Source: Nonomuraea maritima
GTDB taxonomy: Bacteria > Actinomycetota > Actinomycetes > Streptosporangiales > Streptosporangiaceae
DNA: 64,000 bases
Reading direction: 5' to 3'
NCBI RefSeq assembly: GCF_900100395.1
Contig: NZ_FNFB01000001.1
Coordinates: forward strand, 434,001-498,000
Each line of letters begins with the position of its first letter. Positions within the stretch are counted from its first letter, which is position 1. Below the pieces are notes generated by a model. The model did no database searches. It was not told the origin of the DNA and was given only the letters and a program-made list of their open reading frames with translations. Position numbers and translations under genes: made by a program. Shown piece by piece: positions 34,382 through 42,338 of the stretch.

Positions 34382-34406
34382 AATACCGTACATTGCATAC
34401 TGCATG
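34382..34406. promoter_or_regulatory. Island operator 5, upstream of fdhD
   Basis: AATACCGTACA (34382-34392) and CATACTGCATG (34396-34406) lie in tandem; the second runs into the GGAGGG ribosome site of the small ORF at 34415. One or two mismatches to the CATACNGTATG core each. Confidence 0.65.
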
Positions 34407-34414
34407 GAGGGATC

Positions 34415-34585
34415 ATGAGCTTTGACCGCCTGACCCGTCCACCTGCACGTCATGCCACCTGGGAGGATGCTCTGGACAAGCCGGCAGCGGGTCTTCTCCG
34501 CGACCCGCACGAACCCGGCGCCCGGACGCGGTCCTCCTGGTCCACGCGTACGACGACCGGCCGTCCCTGGTCAGGTCATGCCTAG
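34415..34585 (+). CDS. 56-residue leader ORF, possible formate dehydrogenase remnant
   Basis: Begins [22 protein letters not shown], preceded by GGAGGG and an island operator, and its stop overlaps the fdhD start by 8 nt. The opening resembles the DRLTxPxxR...TWDEAL segment common to molybdopterin oxidoreductase alpha subunits such as formate dehydrogenase. The rest ([19 protein letters not shown]) matches nothing I recognise and may be out of frame. Either a relic of an fdh alpha gene that once stood before fdhD, or a small translated leader coupled to fdhD. Confidence 0.4.
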   Translation: MSFDRLTRPPARHATWEDALDKPAAGLLRDPHEPGARTRSSWSTRTTTGRPWSGHA

Positions 34586-35411
34586 AGTCACCGTCAAGCG
34601 CCGCATCCTGCGCGTCAAGGAGTCGGCCCGCGTCGAGCGGGTCGACTCCCTCGCTGCGGAGGAACCGCTGGAGATCCGGCTCGACGGGACGCCGTTGACC
34701 GTCACCATGCGCACCCCCGGCGACGACTTCGACCTCGCCGCCGGGTTCCTCGTCAGCGAGGGCGCGGTCGGCTCGGCCGACGACATCGCCACCATCCGCT
34801 ACTGCGCGGGCGCCACCGCCGACGGCGGCAACACCTACAACGTCCTCGACGTACGACTCGCGCCGGGCGTCCCTGCGCCGGAACCACGCAACTTCTACAC
34901 GACCTCCTCCTGCGGCGTCTGCGGCAAGGCGTCGCTGGAGGCGGTACGCACCGTGGCTCGCTGGAGCGTGGCCGACGACCCCGTGGAGGTCGCGCAGACG
35001 ACCGTCGCGAGCCTGCCGGACCGCCTCAGGGCGGCCCAACGGATCTTCGACAGGACCGGCGGCCTGCACGCGGCCGGCCTGTTCACCGCCGACGGCGAGC
35101 CCCTGTGCGTCCGCGAGGACGTCGGCCGGCACAACGCCGTCGACAAACTGCTCGGCTGGGCACTGCGCAACGGGCACCTGCCGCTGCGCGGCACCGTGCT
35201 CACCGTGTCCGGGCGAGCCTCCTTCGAGCTGGTGCAGAAGGCGGTCATGGGCGGCGTGCCGGTGCTCGCCGCCGTTTCCGCTCCGTCCTCCCTCGCGGTG
35301 GAACTCGCCGCCGAGGAAGGGCTGACGCTCATCGGTTTCCTACGCGGGAACTCCATGAACGTCTACACCGGCGAGCCGCGGCTGCGCGACAGCGCGGTCG
35401 TGGCCGTGTAG
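34578..35411 (+). CDS. fdhD: Formate dehydrogenase sulfurtransferase FdhD
   Basis: 277 residues. Carries sulphur from a cysteine desulphurase to the molybdenum cofactor of formate dehydrogenase, needed for its activity. Key CxxC (Cys112 and Cys115, in [16 protein letters not shown]) is intact, with [14 protein letters not shown] [16 protein letters not shown] and [16 protein letters not shown] following. ATG 34578 ([10 protein letters not shown]) is chosen over in-frame 34452, whose extra residues do not fit the family. No formate dehydrogenase gene is in the window, so the enzyme it serves lies elsewhere. Ends at a strong hairpin. Confidence 0.92.
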   Translation: MPRVTVKRRILRVKESARVERVDSLAAEEPLEIRLDGTPLTVTMRTPGDDFDLAAGFLVSEGAVGSADDIATIRYCAGATADGGNTYNVLDVRLAPGVPAPEPRNFYTTSSCGVCGKASLEAVRTVARWSVADDPVEVAQTTVASLPDRLRAAQRIFDRTGGLHAAGLFTADGEPLCVREDVGRHNAVDKLLGWALRNGHLPLRGTVLTVSGRASFELVQKAVMGGVPVLAAVSAPSSLAVELAAEEGLTLIGFLRGNSMNVYTGEPRLRDSAVVAV

Positions 35412-35471
35412 GGCTTCACCCCGGGCGTCGGCAACGGCTCTGCCGGCGCGAGAACACCGGGGTGATGAAGG

Positions 35472-35514
35472 GATGCCGATCGGCGCGCCGGGCCCCCAGC
35501 CGCCGATCGGCATC
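35472..35514 (+). terminator. Hairpin after fdhD
   Basis: GATGCCGATCGGCG (35472-35485) is perfectly complementary to 35501-35514 across a 15-nt loop, 60 nt past the fdhD stop. Confidence 0.75.
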
Positions 35515-35628
35515 TCTGTGTCTGATGGGCCCCGCTCCGCGGGGCCGGCTCGGTCGCCCCTGAATGCCGCCGCCTTCCCCCGCTCCTCCAGGCGACGGCG
35601 GCTCCCTCGCGGGGGCCTACCTGGCGGT

Positions 35629-36142
35629 GATCCGTACCGACAGGCCACGGGCGGTGTGCACGGGCACCGCGTGGTAGGCGCCGCCGTGCACCTTCACCCT
35701 GCCGATCCTGCCGCGCAGGCGGCGGGCGGCGATGACCGGGACGGTCGCGTGCCTGCCGTGCGGGCGCAGGTGGTCGAGGCGGATCTCCAGGACGCTGTCC
35801 CTGCCGAGCGTCGCCGCTCCGGACACCGTCAGCGGGGTGTGGCCGTGCTCGGTGAGCGTGACCGCCCGTACTTGGCCGGGTTGCCCGAGGAGTACGAGCC
35901 GCGCAGGGTGTTGACGAGCCGCACCACCCGGCGAGGTCGGAGCTGGTGGAGCCGGCGCCGCGGGCGGAGCCAGGGGCGGCGTCGGCGGGCACGGCGTGCG
36001 TGACCTCGGCGCAGTAGCGCACGTTGGCGGCCACGACGTCACGCATCAGCGGCTTGCCGTCGTTCCAGCTCGCGCCGGCCTTCCAGACCTTCGCCATGCC
36101 CGAGAGGATCACCATTGCCGCGATGGACGGGAGGACCGCCAC
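35629..36142 (-). pseudogene. Frameshifted remnant of an exported or repeat-rich protein
   Basis: Leftward frames form a broken gene: MAVLPSIAAMVILSGMAKVWKAGASWNDGKPLMRDVVAANVRYCAEV (36142-35990), then in another frame VVRLVNTLRGSYSSGNPAKYG (about 35935-35873), then VTLTEHGHTPLTVSGAATLGRDSVLEIRL to the end (about 35865-35630). At least two frameshifts. The last part has a beta-strand repeat look as in extracellular polysaccharide-active or autotransporter-like proteins, but I cannot name a family. The flanks 35515-35628 and 36143-36330 show no further gene. Confidence 0.45.
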
Positions 36143-36333
36143 GCGGTCAGCGCCATCCGGGGGCCGCCTCTCAGGGTGCGCGGCCCTGCTTCACGCCCGT
36201 CCGAGCGGCGATCCAGCGGCGGGAATCCGGTTGCCCCGTGTGGGTCGGGTTTGCCGACAACAATGCCGACCCCGCTGGTGAGCTGGGGAAATGGGAGCAC
36301 TAGCGTGGTTGGCCAGGCAGGTTGGATGGATTT

Positions 36334-36348
36334 TGACAACCGTTTTCA
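36334..36348. promoter_or_regulatory. Zur-type operator upstream of znuA
   Basis: TGACAACCGTTTTCA fits the actinobacterial Zur palindrome TGAAAATNATTTTCA at most arm positions. It lies 22 nt before the znuA start, and a zur gene ends the operon. Confidence 0.65.
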
Positions 36349-36369
36349 TTTCAGCGCATACTGGGTCAC

Positions 36370-37299
36370 ATGATGTCAGGATTTTCCCGGTCTTACGCCG
36401 CTCGTCCCCTGGCCGGAGCCGTACTGCTGACGGTGGGGCTCACCACCGCGGCCTGCGGCACCGGTTCCGCCACCGATGTATCCGCGAGCGGAAAGCCGCA
36501 GGTCATCGCCGCGTTCTACCCGCTGCAGTGGCTGAGCGAGCAGGTGGGAGGTCCCGACGCCCAGGTCTCCGTGCTGACCGCCCCCGGCGTCGAGCCGCAC
36601 GACCTGGAGCTGACCATCAAGCAGGTCACCGACCTCAAGGACGCCGCGCTGACCGTCTACATCAAGGGCGTCCAGCCCGCGGTGGACGACGCCGTCGAGC
36701 CCGACACGAGCTTCGACGCGGCCACCGCCGTCACGACGCTGCCCGCCGGCGAGCACGCCGAGGAGGAGGAACACGAGCACGCGGACGTCCCCTACGACCC
36801 GCACCTGTGGCTCGACCCCTCCCGCCTGGCCACCGTCGCCGCGAAGCTGGGCGAGCGCATGGCCGCCGCCGACCCCGCCCACGCCCAGGGCTACCGCGAC
36901 CGCGCCACCAAGACCGCCGCCACGCTGAACGACCTCGACCAGGAGTTCGGCCGCGGCCTCGCGTCGTGCCGCACGAAGACGCTCGTCACCGCGCACGAGG
37001 CGTTCGGCTACCTGGCCGACCGCTACAAGCTCAAGCAGGTCGGCATCACCCTCGACCCCGAGAGCGAGCCGTCGCCCGCGCGCCTGTCGGAGGTGGCCAA
37101 GCTCGCCAAGACCGAGGGCGTCACCACCATCTTCACCGAGTCGCTGGTCAGCCCGAAGGTGGCCGAGGTGCTGGCGAGCCAGGTCGGCGCGAGGACCGCG
37201 GTGCTCGACCCGCTGGAGAGCAAGCCCTCGGGCGACTACGTGTCCGCCATGCGCGATAACCTCAAAACCCTTCAAACAGCACTGGGGTGTACGGCATGA
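36370..37299 (+). CDS. znuA: Zinc ABC transporter substrate-binding lipoprotein
   Basis: 309 residues. A signal peptide with lipobox (TTAAC near residue 29) anchors it outside the membrane. Cluster A-I zinc-binding fold: GVEPHDLELT with a ligand His near residue 77, an acidic/His-rich loop EHAEEEEHEHADVPYDPHLWLDP, VTAHEAFGYLADRY and a C-terminal Asp region. Captures Zn(II) for the ZnuCB importer. First gene of znuACB-zur; its stop overlaps the znuC start (ATGA). Confidence 0.93.
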   Translation: MMSGFSRSYAARPLAGAVLLTVGLTTAACGTGSATDVSASGKPQVIAAFYPLQWLSEQVGGPDAQVSVLTAPGVEPHDLELTIKQVTDLKDAALTVYIKGVQPAVDDAVEPDTSFDAATAVTTLPAGEHAEEEEHEHADVPYDPHLWLDPSRLATVAAKLGERMAAADPAHAQGYRDRATKTAATLNDLDQEFGRGLASCRTKTLVTAHEAFGYLADRYKLKQVGITLDPESEPSPARLSEVAKLAKTEGVTTIFTESLVSPKVAEVLASQVGARTAVLDPLESKPSGDYVSAMRDNLKTLQTALGCTA

Positions 37300-38075
37300 G
37301 CGAAACGGCCTTCGCGATGACCGACGGCCGGGTCTCCTTCGAGGGCAAGCCCGTCCTTCGGGGGATCAACCTGACCGTCAGTTCCGGGGAGGTCGTGGCG
37401 CTGCTGGGCGCCAATGGCTCGGGCAAGTCCACGCTGGTCCGCTCGCTGCTCGGGCTCACACCGCTGAGCGGCGGCCGGACCCTCATCTACGGCGCCGCTC
37501 CGGCGAGGTTCCGCGACTGGTGGCGCATCGGCTACGTGCCGCAGCGCCTCCAGGTGGGCGGCGGCGTGCCGGCGACCGTACGCGAGGTCGTCGCCTCGGG
37601 CAGGATCGCCCGCCAGCGCCGCCTGCGCCGCACGAGCGCCGCCGACCGGGCCGCCGTGGCGGACGCGCTGGAGGCCGTACGGCTGAGCGACCGCGCGGGT
37701 GACCCCGTCCAGTCGCTCTCCGGCGGGCAGCAGCAGCGGGTGCTCATCGCCCGCGCGCTGGCCGGCGAGCCGGACACGTACGTGATGGACGAGCCCACGG
37801 CGGGGGTGGACGCCGAGACGCAGCAGCTGCTCGCCGACACGCTGGCCGGGCTGGTGCTCGGTGGCAAGACGGTGGTGCTGGTGGTCCACGAGCTGGGCCC
37901 GCTGGAGCCGATCATCACGCGCGGCGTGCTGATCCGCGAGGGCGTCGTCGCCCACGACGGCCCGCCGCCGCGTCCCGAGGGCGAGTGCGCCCGCCCGGGG
38001 CACGACCACCAGCACCCGCACGCGACGGAGTCCGTCGCGGGACCGCTCACCGGGTGGCAGGGGGACCCGAGATGA
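37296..38075 (+). CDS. znuC: Zinc ABC transporter ATP-binding protein
   Basis: 259 residues. Walker A LGANGSGKSTLVRS near residue 40, signature LSGGQQQRVLIARAL, Walker B DTYVMDEPTAGVD and the H-loop VLVVHELG. C-terminal His-rich tail (RPGHDHQHPHATE) may sense or hold zinc. ATG 37296 overlaps the znuA stop and the gene's stop overlaps znuB, giving strict coupling. Powers zinc import. Confidence 0.93.
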   Translation: MSETAFAMTDGRVSFEGKPVLRGINLTVSSGEVVALLGANGSGKSTLVRSLLGLTPLSGGRTLIYGAAPARFRDWWRIGYVPQRLQVGGGVPATVREVVASGRIARQRRLRRTSAADRAAVADALEAVRLSDRAGDPVQSLSGGQQQRVLIARALAGEPDTYVMDEPTAGVDAETQQLLADTLAGLVLGGKTVVLVVHELGPLEPIITRGVLIREGVVAHDGPPPRPEGECARPGHDHQHPHATESVAGPLTGWQGDPR

Positions 38076-38947
38076 TCATTGAACTTCTGCAGGAGCAGCT
38101 CTTCCAGCTCGCGCTGGTCGCGGCGCTGCTGGTCGGGCTGTGCGCCCCGGCCGTCGGCACGTTCATCGTGCAGCGCCGGCTGGCGCTGCTCGGCGACGGC
38201 GTCGGGCACGTGGCGCTCACCGGCGTGGCCCTCGGCTTCCTGACGGGCACCGCTCCCGTGCTCACCGCGGTGCTCGTGTCCGTCGCGGGGGCCGTGGCGA
38301 TCGAGCTGGTCAGGGCCCGCGGACGCACGAGCGGCGACGTGGCGCTCGCCCTGCTGTTCTACGGCGGCATCGCGGGCGGTGTCATGCTCATGGCCATCGC
38401 GCCGGGCGGCAGCAACGCCAAGCTCAACTCCTACCTGTTCGGCGCCATCGCGAGCGTCACCCCGCAGGACATCTGGGTCATCGCCGCGCTGGCCGTCGCC
38501 GTGATCGGCGTCGTCGTGGTCTTCGGCAGGGAGCTGTTCGTGCTCTGCCAGGACGAGGAGATGGCCAGGGCGAGCGGGTTGCCGGTGCGCTTCCTGAGCC
38601 TGCTCATCGCCGTCACCGCCGCGCTCACCGTGGTGATCGCCATGCGGGTGGTCGGCCTGCTGCTCGTCAGCGCGCTCATGGTGATCCCGGTGGCCACCAG
38701 CCAGCAGCTCACCCGGGGCTTTCGCACCACGATGGGGCTGGCCATGCTGTTCGGGGTGCTGGCCTCCGTGGGCGGGCTGCTCGCCTCCACGTACTCGGCG
38801 AAGGTCCCGCCGGGCGCCGCGATCGTGCTACTTGCGCTCGCAGGCTTCGTCCTGGCGCTCGGGGTCGGTAAATTCGTACGGCGAAGCCGGACTCAGGAGT
38901 CAACCGTGACAGATCGACCGCAGGCGCGCGTCGAGGAGGTCGTATGA
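38072..38947 (+). CDS. znuB: Zinc ABC transporter permease
   Basis: 291 residues, ABC-3 permease with 8 hydrophobic helices. Typical start MIIELLQEQLFQLALVAALLVGLCAPAVGTF, then VQRRLALLGDGVGHVALTGVALGF and the coupling segment LLVSALMVIPVATSQQLTRGF. ATG 38072 overlaps the znuC stop; its stop overlaps zur (ATGA). Forms the membrane channel with ZnuC. Confidence 0.92.
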   Translation: MIIELLQEQLFQLALVAALLVGLCAPAVGTFIVQRRLALLGDGVGHVALTGVALGFLTGTAPVLTAVLVSVAGAVAIELVRARGRTSGDVALALLFYGGIAGGVMLMAIAPGGSNAKLNSYLFGAIASVTPQDIWVIAALAVAVIGVVVVFGRELFVLCQDEEMARASGLPVRFLSLLIAVTAALTVVIAMRVVGLLLVSALMVIPVATSQQLTRGFRTTMGLAMLFGVLASVGGLLASTYSAKVPPGAAIVLLALAGFVLALGVGKFVRRSRTQESTVTDRPQARVEEVV

Positions 38948-39333
38948 CGACGAGACGCGATGCCGTGCACGACACCCTGCGCAGGAGCGAGGGTTTCCGC
39001 AGTGCGCAGGACGTCTACGCCGAGATGCGCCTGCACGGCGCGAAGATCGGTCTGACCACCGTCTACCGCGCCCTTCAGGCGCTCGCCGACGGCGGCCAGG
39101 TCGACGTGCTGCGGACCGACGACGGCGAGTCCGTCTACCGCGCGTGCGCGACCGACACCCACCATCACCATCTGGTGTGCCGCCGGTGCGGCCGTACGGT
39201 CGAGGTGGCCGGGCCCGCCGTCGAGCGCTGGGCCGAGATGGTCGGCAGCGAGCACGGGTTCACCGAGATCACTCACACCGTCGAGGTCTTCGGCACCTGC
39301 GCGTCCTGCTCCGCGCCGGCCAAGGTCGGCTGA
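38944..39333 (+). CDS. zur: Fur-family zinc uptake regulator
   Basis: 129 residues. N-terminal winged helix (FRSAQDVYAEMRLHGAKIGLTTVYRALQALADGGQVDVLR), His-rich DTHHHHLVCRRCG and C-terminal CASC giving the structural zinc Cys4 site. Being the last gene of znuACB and the Zur-like box before znuA both favour Zur over Fur. With zinc bound it would repress the operon, an autoregulated circuit. Its 3' end overlaps the convergent EamA gene by 61 nt. Confidence 0.92.
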   Translation: MTTRRDAVHDTLRRSEGFRSAQDVYAEMRLHGAKIGLTTVYRALQALADGGQVDVLRTDDGESVYRACATDTHHHHLVCRRCGRTVEVAGPAVERWAEMVGSEHGFTEITHTVEVFGTCASCSAPAKVG

Positions 39334-40190
39334 GGACGGCGCGACCCGTAGAGCACCCCGAGGACGATCACGGCGCACCCGGCGAGTTGCAGCGGCGACG
39401 GGTGCTCGCCGAGGGCCAGCGCCGAGATCCCCACGGTGGTCAGCGGCTGGATGAGCAGCAGCAGCGCGGTGAGTGCCGCGGGCTGGCGCGGCAGCGAGAA
39501 CGTGATCAGCGACCATCCCAGCACCTGCGGCCCCAGCGCGAGCAGCAGCAGCCAGCCGTGGGCCGGCCATCGCGGTACGAAGTCGGCGCCGCCGAACATC
39601 GGGCTGAGCAGCGCGATGACGACCGTGGCCACCACCGTCGCGTGCGCCAGCGGCCCAGCCGCGCGACCCGAGGACCCCTTCATGAGCAGCAGGAAAACGG
39701 CGTAGCACAGAGACGTCGCCACGCCCGCGAGCACACCCGCCGCGGGATCACTGCCGTAGGCGGCGCTGTCGAACACCCCGGAGATCAGCACGACCCCGGT
39801 GAACACCACCGGAGTGCCGATCATCAACCGCCGCGACGGCCGCTCCTTGAACAGCGCCCAGGCGGCGAACGCCACGATGAACACCTGAAGGTTGCCCAGC
39901 ACGGTCGCGAGGCCCGCGCCCACGTACTCGATCGCGTGATGCCAGAACAGCAGGTCGAGCGCGAACATCAGCCCGGCCGCCCAGGCCGCGGCGGCGGCCT
40001 TGCCCGGCATCGGCCCGAGCCTGCGCCGCTCCAGCCAGGCGAGCAGCACGATCGGCGGTACGGCGTACAGGCAGCGGAAGAACGCCGAGGTGGCAGGGGT
40101 TACCTCGGACAGACGGACCAGCGGGCCCGAGGTGGAGATGACGAGTGCGCCCACGATCGCGATCAGCACGGTACGGCGATGTGCACGCAC
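39273..40190 (-). CDS. EamA-family (DMT) transporter
   Basis: About 305 residues, ten predicted membrane helices in two EamA repeats (GALVISTSGPLVRLSEVTPATSAFFRCLYA; ... AGVLAGVATSLCYAVFLLLMKG). DMT carriers move amino acids, nucleotide sugars or other metabolites outward; substrate not visible. GTG 40190 (preceded by GGGGGG) is preferred to the ATG at 40232. Divergent from the CGNR regulator 71 nt away, which may control it. Overlaps the zur 3' end. Confidence 0.84.
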   Translation of the reverse strand: MRAHRRTVLIAIVGALVISTSGPLVRLSEVTPATSAFFRCLYAVPPIVLLAWLERRRLGPMPGKAAAAAWAAGLMFALDLLFWHHAIEYVGAGLATVLGNLQVFIVAFAAWALFKERPSRRLMIGTPVVFTGVVLISGVFDSAAYGSDPAAGVLAGVATSLCYAVFLLLMKGSSGRAAGPLAHATVVATVVIALLSPMFGGADFVPRWPAHGWLLLLALGPQVLGWSLITFSLPRQPAALTALLLLIQPLTTVGISALALGEHPSPLQLAGCAVIVLGVLYGSRRPQPTLAGAEQDAQVPKTSTV

Positions 40191-40261
40191 GGAAACCCCC
40201 CGATGCCCGCGTACGAGATACGCTGCGATCACGCTAGGACCCGGCGCAGACAGGAGTCAAG

Positions 40262-40810
40262 ATGCCGTTCGGCCATGACATGGTCCACTCTCTGGCCACC
40301 GTGGTGGAGCTGGTCAACACCTCACCCAGCACACGCGGCGACGAGGGGCTGTCCAGCTTGGCCGACTTGCAGGCGTTCGTGGAGTCCCGTGAGATCAGCG
40401 GGGTCCACACCCTCACGACGCGTGACCTCGGCCAGGTGCGCATCGTCCGCGAGGCGTTCCACCGCGTCTTCACCGCGACCGACCAGCCAACGGCGGTGCG
40501 CACGCTGAACAACCTGCTGGCCGGCACCCGCATCACGCCCCGGCTGACCGAGCACGACGGGCACGCGCTGCACGTCCACTACTTCGCCAACGACGCGACG
40601 CTGGCCGAGCACGTGGCCGCCGACTGCGGGGTGGCGCTGGCCCATCTGCTGGTGGAGGGAGAGGCGGAGCGCTTGCGCACGTGCTCCGCCCCCGACTGCG
40701 ACCGGGTCTTCGTCGACGAGTCACGCAACCGGTCGCGCGTCTACTGCGACAGCCGCACCTGCGGCAACCGGATGCACGTGGCCGCCTACCGCGCCCGCCG
40801 CAGAGCATGA
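40262..40810 (+). CDS. CGNR zinc-finger transcriptional regulator (ABATE domain)
   Basis: 182 residues. N-terminal ABATE ligand-like domain (VHSLATVVELVNT) and C-terminal CGNR zinc finger (LRTCSAPDCDRVFVDESRNRSRVYCDSRTCGNRMHVAAYRAR) with four Cys and the eponymous CGNR. Actinobacterial members are putative stress regulators; the divergent EamA exporter is the likely target. Ends at a strong hairpin. Confidence 0.88.
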   Translation: MPFGHDMVHSLATVVELVNTSPSTRGDEGLSSLADLQAFVESREISGVHTLTTRDLGQVRIVREAFHRVFTATDQPTAVRTLNNLLAGTRITPRLTEHDGHALHVHYFANDATLAEHVAADCGVALAHLLVEGEAERLRTCSAPDCDRVFVDESRNRSRVYCDSRTCGNRMHVAAYRARRRA

Positions 40811-40813
40811 AAA

Positions 40814-40841
40814 CGCCCGGGATGCCCCCGCATCCCGGGCG
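40814..40841. terminator. Bidirectional-type hairpin after the CGNR gene
   Basis: CGCCCGGGATGC (40814-40825), a 4-nt loop and GCATCCCGGGCG (40830-40841) form a perfect 12-bp stem. It serves the CGNR gene and could also end the leftward His-rich protein gene. Confidence 0.8.
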
Positions 40842-40969
40842 ATCAAGTGCCGTCACGGAAGGACGGCTCTTCGGGGGGCGACGTGCCGACCGGCTCCGTA
40901 CCGGAACCGGCCGGCGGTCAGGTCGAGCCCGGCTGGACGCCGGGCCGACGACCCCCGTTGTTCACATGG

Positions 40970-41389
40970 TCAGCGACCGCTGTGGTGACCGTGGCCGTTG
41001 CCGTGGCCGCCGTGGTTGCCACCGTAGTAGTAGTGGCCGCCGTGGTAGCCGCCGAAGCGGTACAGCGCGTAGCGCAGCGCGTACTTCGTCGATACGGGAC
41101 GCCACTTGCCGCCGCTCCAAACCCAGAAGCGGTGGCCGTCGTAGCGGAACTTCCGACCGTGGTCGGTGCCGTACCAGTAGCCGCGGCTGCTGTGGCGGTA
41201 CCACTGCCGGTGGCCGTCCCAGTGCCGGAGAGCGGACTCCTGCCGGTCCCCGACGTGGGTGACGACGATGCTGTCGCCCGCACGGACATTCGTGCTCGCC
41301 GACGCGGCCCCCGTGCCGGCGATCAGAATGCCACCCGTGACCGCCAGAGTCGCGGCAGCCGTGCTCAAACGCTTAACGATCTTGTTCAT
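40970..41389 (-). CDS. Secreted His/Gly-rich small protein
   Basis: 139 residues. Sec signal peptide (MNKIVKRLSTAAATLAVTGG, cleavage after ASA near residue 31), a middle domain rich in Trp, Tyr and Arg (HWDGHRQWYRHSSRGYWYGTDHGRKFRYDGHRFWVWSGGKWRPVS), and a C-terminal tail of Gly, His and Tyr (YHGGHYYYGGNHGGHGNGHGHHS). The tail could bind zinc, copper or nickel. Unrecognised family; proximity to znu-zur is suggestive only. A TTAACC-type AT patch upstream may hold the promoter. Confidence 0.75.
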   Translation of the reverse strand: MNKIVKRLSTAAATLAVTGGILIAGTGAASASTNVRAGDSIVVTHVGDRQESALRHWDGHRQWYRHSSRGYWYGTDHGRKFRYDGHRFWVWSGGKWRPVSTKYALRYALYRFGGYHGGHYYYGGNHGGHGNGHGHHSGR

Positions 41390-41615
41390 GATCGCGAATT
41401 TCCCCTTGATACGCCGACCCACTCCTGATGCTCTGGATGCTTCAGGGGGCCGACGTTGTTGTGTTACAGGGGGGTTAACCAACCCTCTTAGGTAGATAAT
41501 CCCAATCATCCCATGATGTGACGTTTAGCTCATTCGTCCGTACGTCAGCGTGGCGCGTGGACGCCGCGGGAAAGGGCCGATGTCACGGCTCCCACGTGCG
41601 AAAACGCCGACGGGG

Positions 41616-42338
41616 TCAGCGTTGCCGGGCCGGGCGGATGATCAGTTCGTTGACGTCCACGCCGGGCGGCTGGCCCATGGCGTACGAGATGGCGGCCGCG
41701 ATGGAGTCCGGCGAGATGCTGTTCGCCCGATACGTCCGCATCTTCTCCCGCGCGCCCGGGTCGGTGATGGAGTCGGCCAGCTCCGACTCCACGACGCCGG
41801 GCGAGACCGTGGTGACGCGGATGGCCGGGTCCAGCTCCAGGCGCAGACCCTCGGTGATGGCCCAGGCGGCGTACTTGGTCGCGCAGTAGACCGCCCCCGT
41901 CGGCACCACCTGGTGCGCGCCGGTCGAGGCGACGGTGACGAAGTGGCCCGAGCCCTGCCGCTGGAAGTGCGGCAGCGCGGCGGCGATGCCGTGCAGCAGG
42001 CCGCGCACGTTCACGTCGATCATCCGGTCCCACTCGTCCACCAGCAGCGCCTCCAGCCGGGACAGCGGCATCACGCCCGCGTTGTTGACGATCACGTCGA
42101 TGCGGCCGTGCCGCTCGGCGGCCTCGTCGGCGAAGGCAGCCACGTCCCGGCGGTCGGTCACGTCCAGCCGGCGCACCTCGGCCGTGCCGCCGTCCGCCTC
42201 GATCGCCTTCGCGGTCGCCGCGAGGCGGTCCTCGCGGCGGGCGCCGAGCACGACCACGTGCCCCTCGGCGCCCAGGCGCCGCGCCGTGGCCTCGCCGATG
42301 CCGCTGCTCGCGCCGGTGATCAGTACGACCTTGCTCAT
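41616..42338 (-). CDS. Short-chain dehydrogenase/reductase (NADP type)
   Basis: 240 residues, classical SDR. TGASSGIGEATARRLG cofactor motif, GARR with basic residues favouring NADP, NNAG, catalytic Ser in VASTG and YCATK near residue 152. Substrate unknown. Translationally coupled to the upstream SDR (ATGA overlap) and probably regulated by the MmyB-type protein upstream, a common actinobacterial pairing. Confidence 0.9.
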   Translation of the reverse strand: MSKVVLITGASSGIGEATARRLGAEGHVVVLGARREDRLAATAKAIEADGGTAEVRRLDVTDRRDVAAFADEAAERHGRIDVIVNNAGVMPLSRLEALLVDEWDRMIDVNVRGLLHGIAAALPHFQRQGSGHFVTVASTGAHQVVPTGAVYCATKYAAWAITEGLRLELDPAIRVTTVSPGVVESELADSITDPGAREKMRTYRANSISPDSIAAAISYAMGQPPGVDVNELIIRPARQR

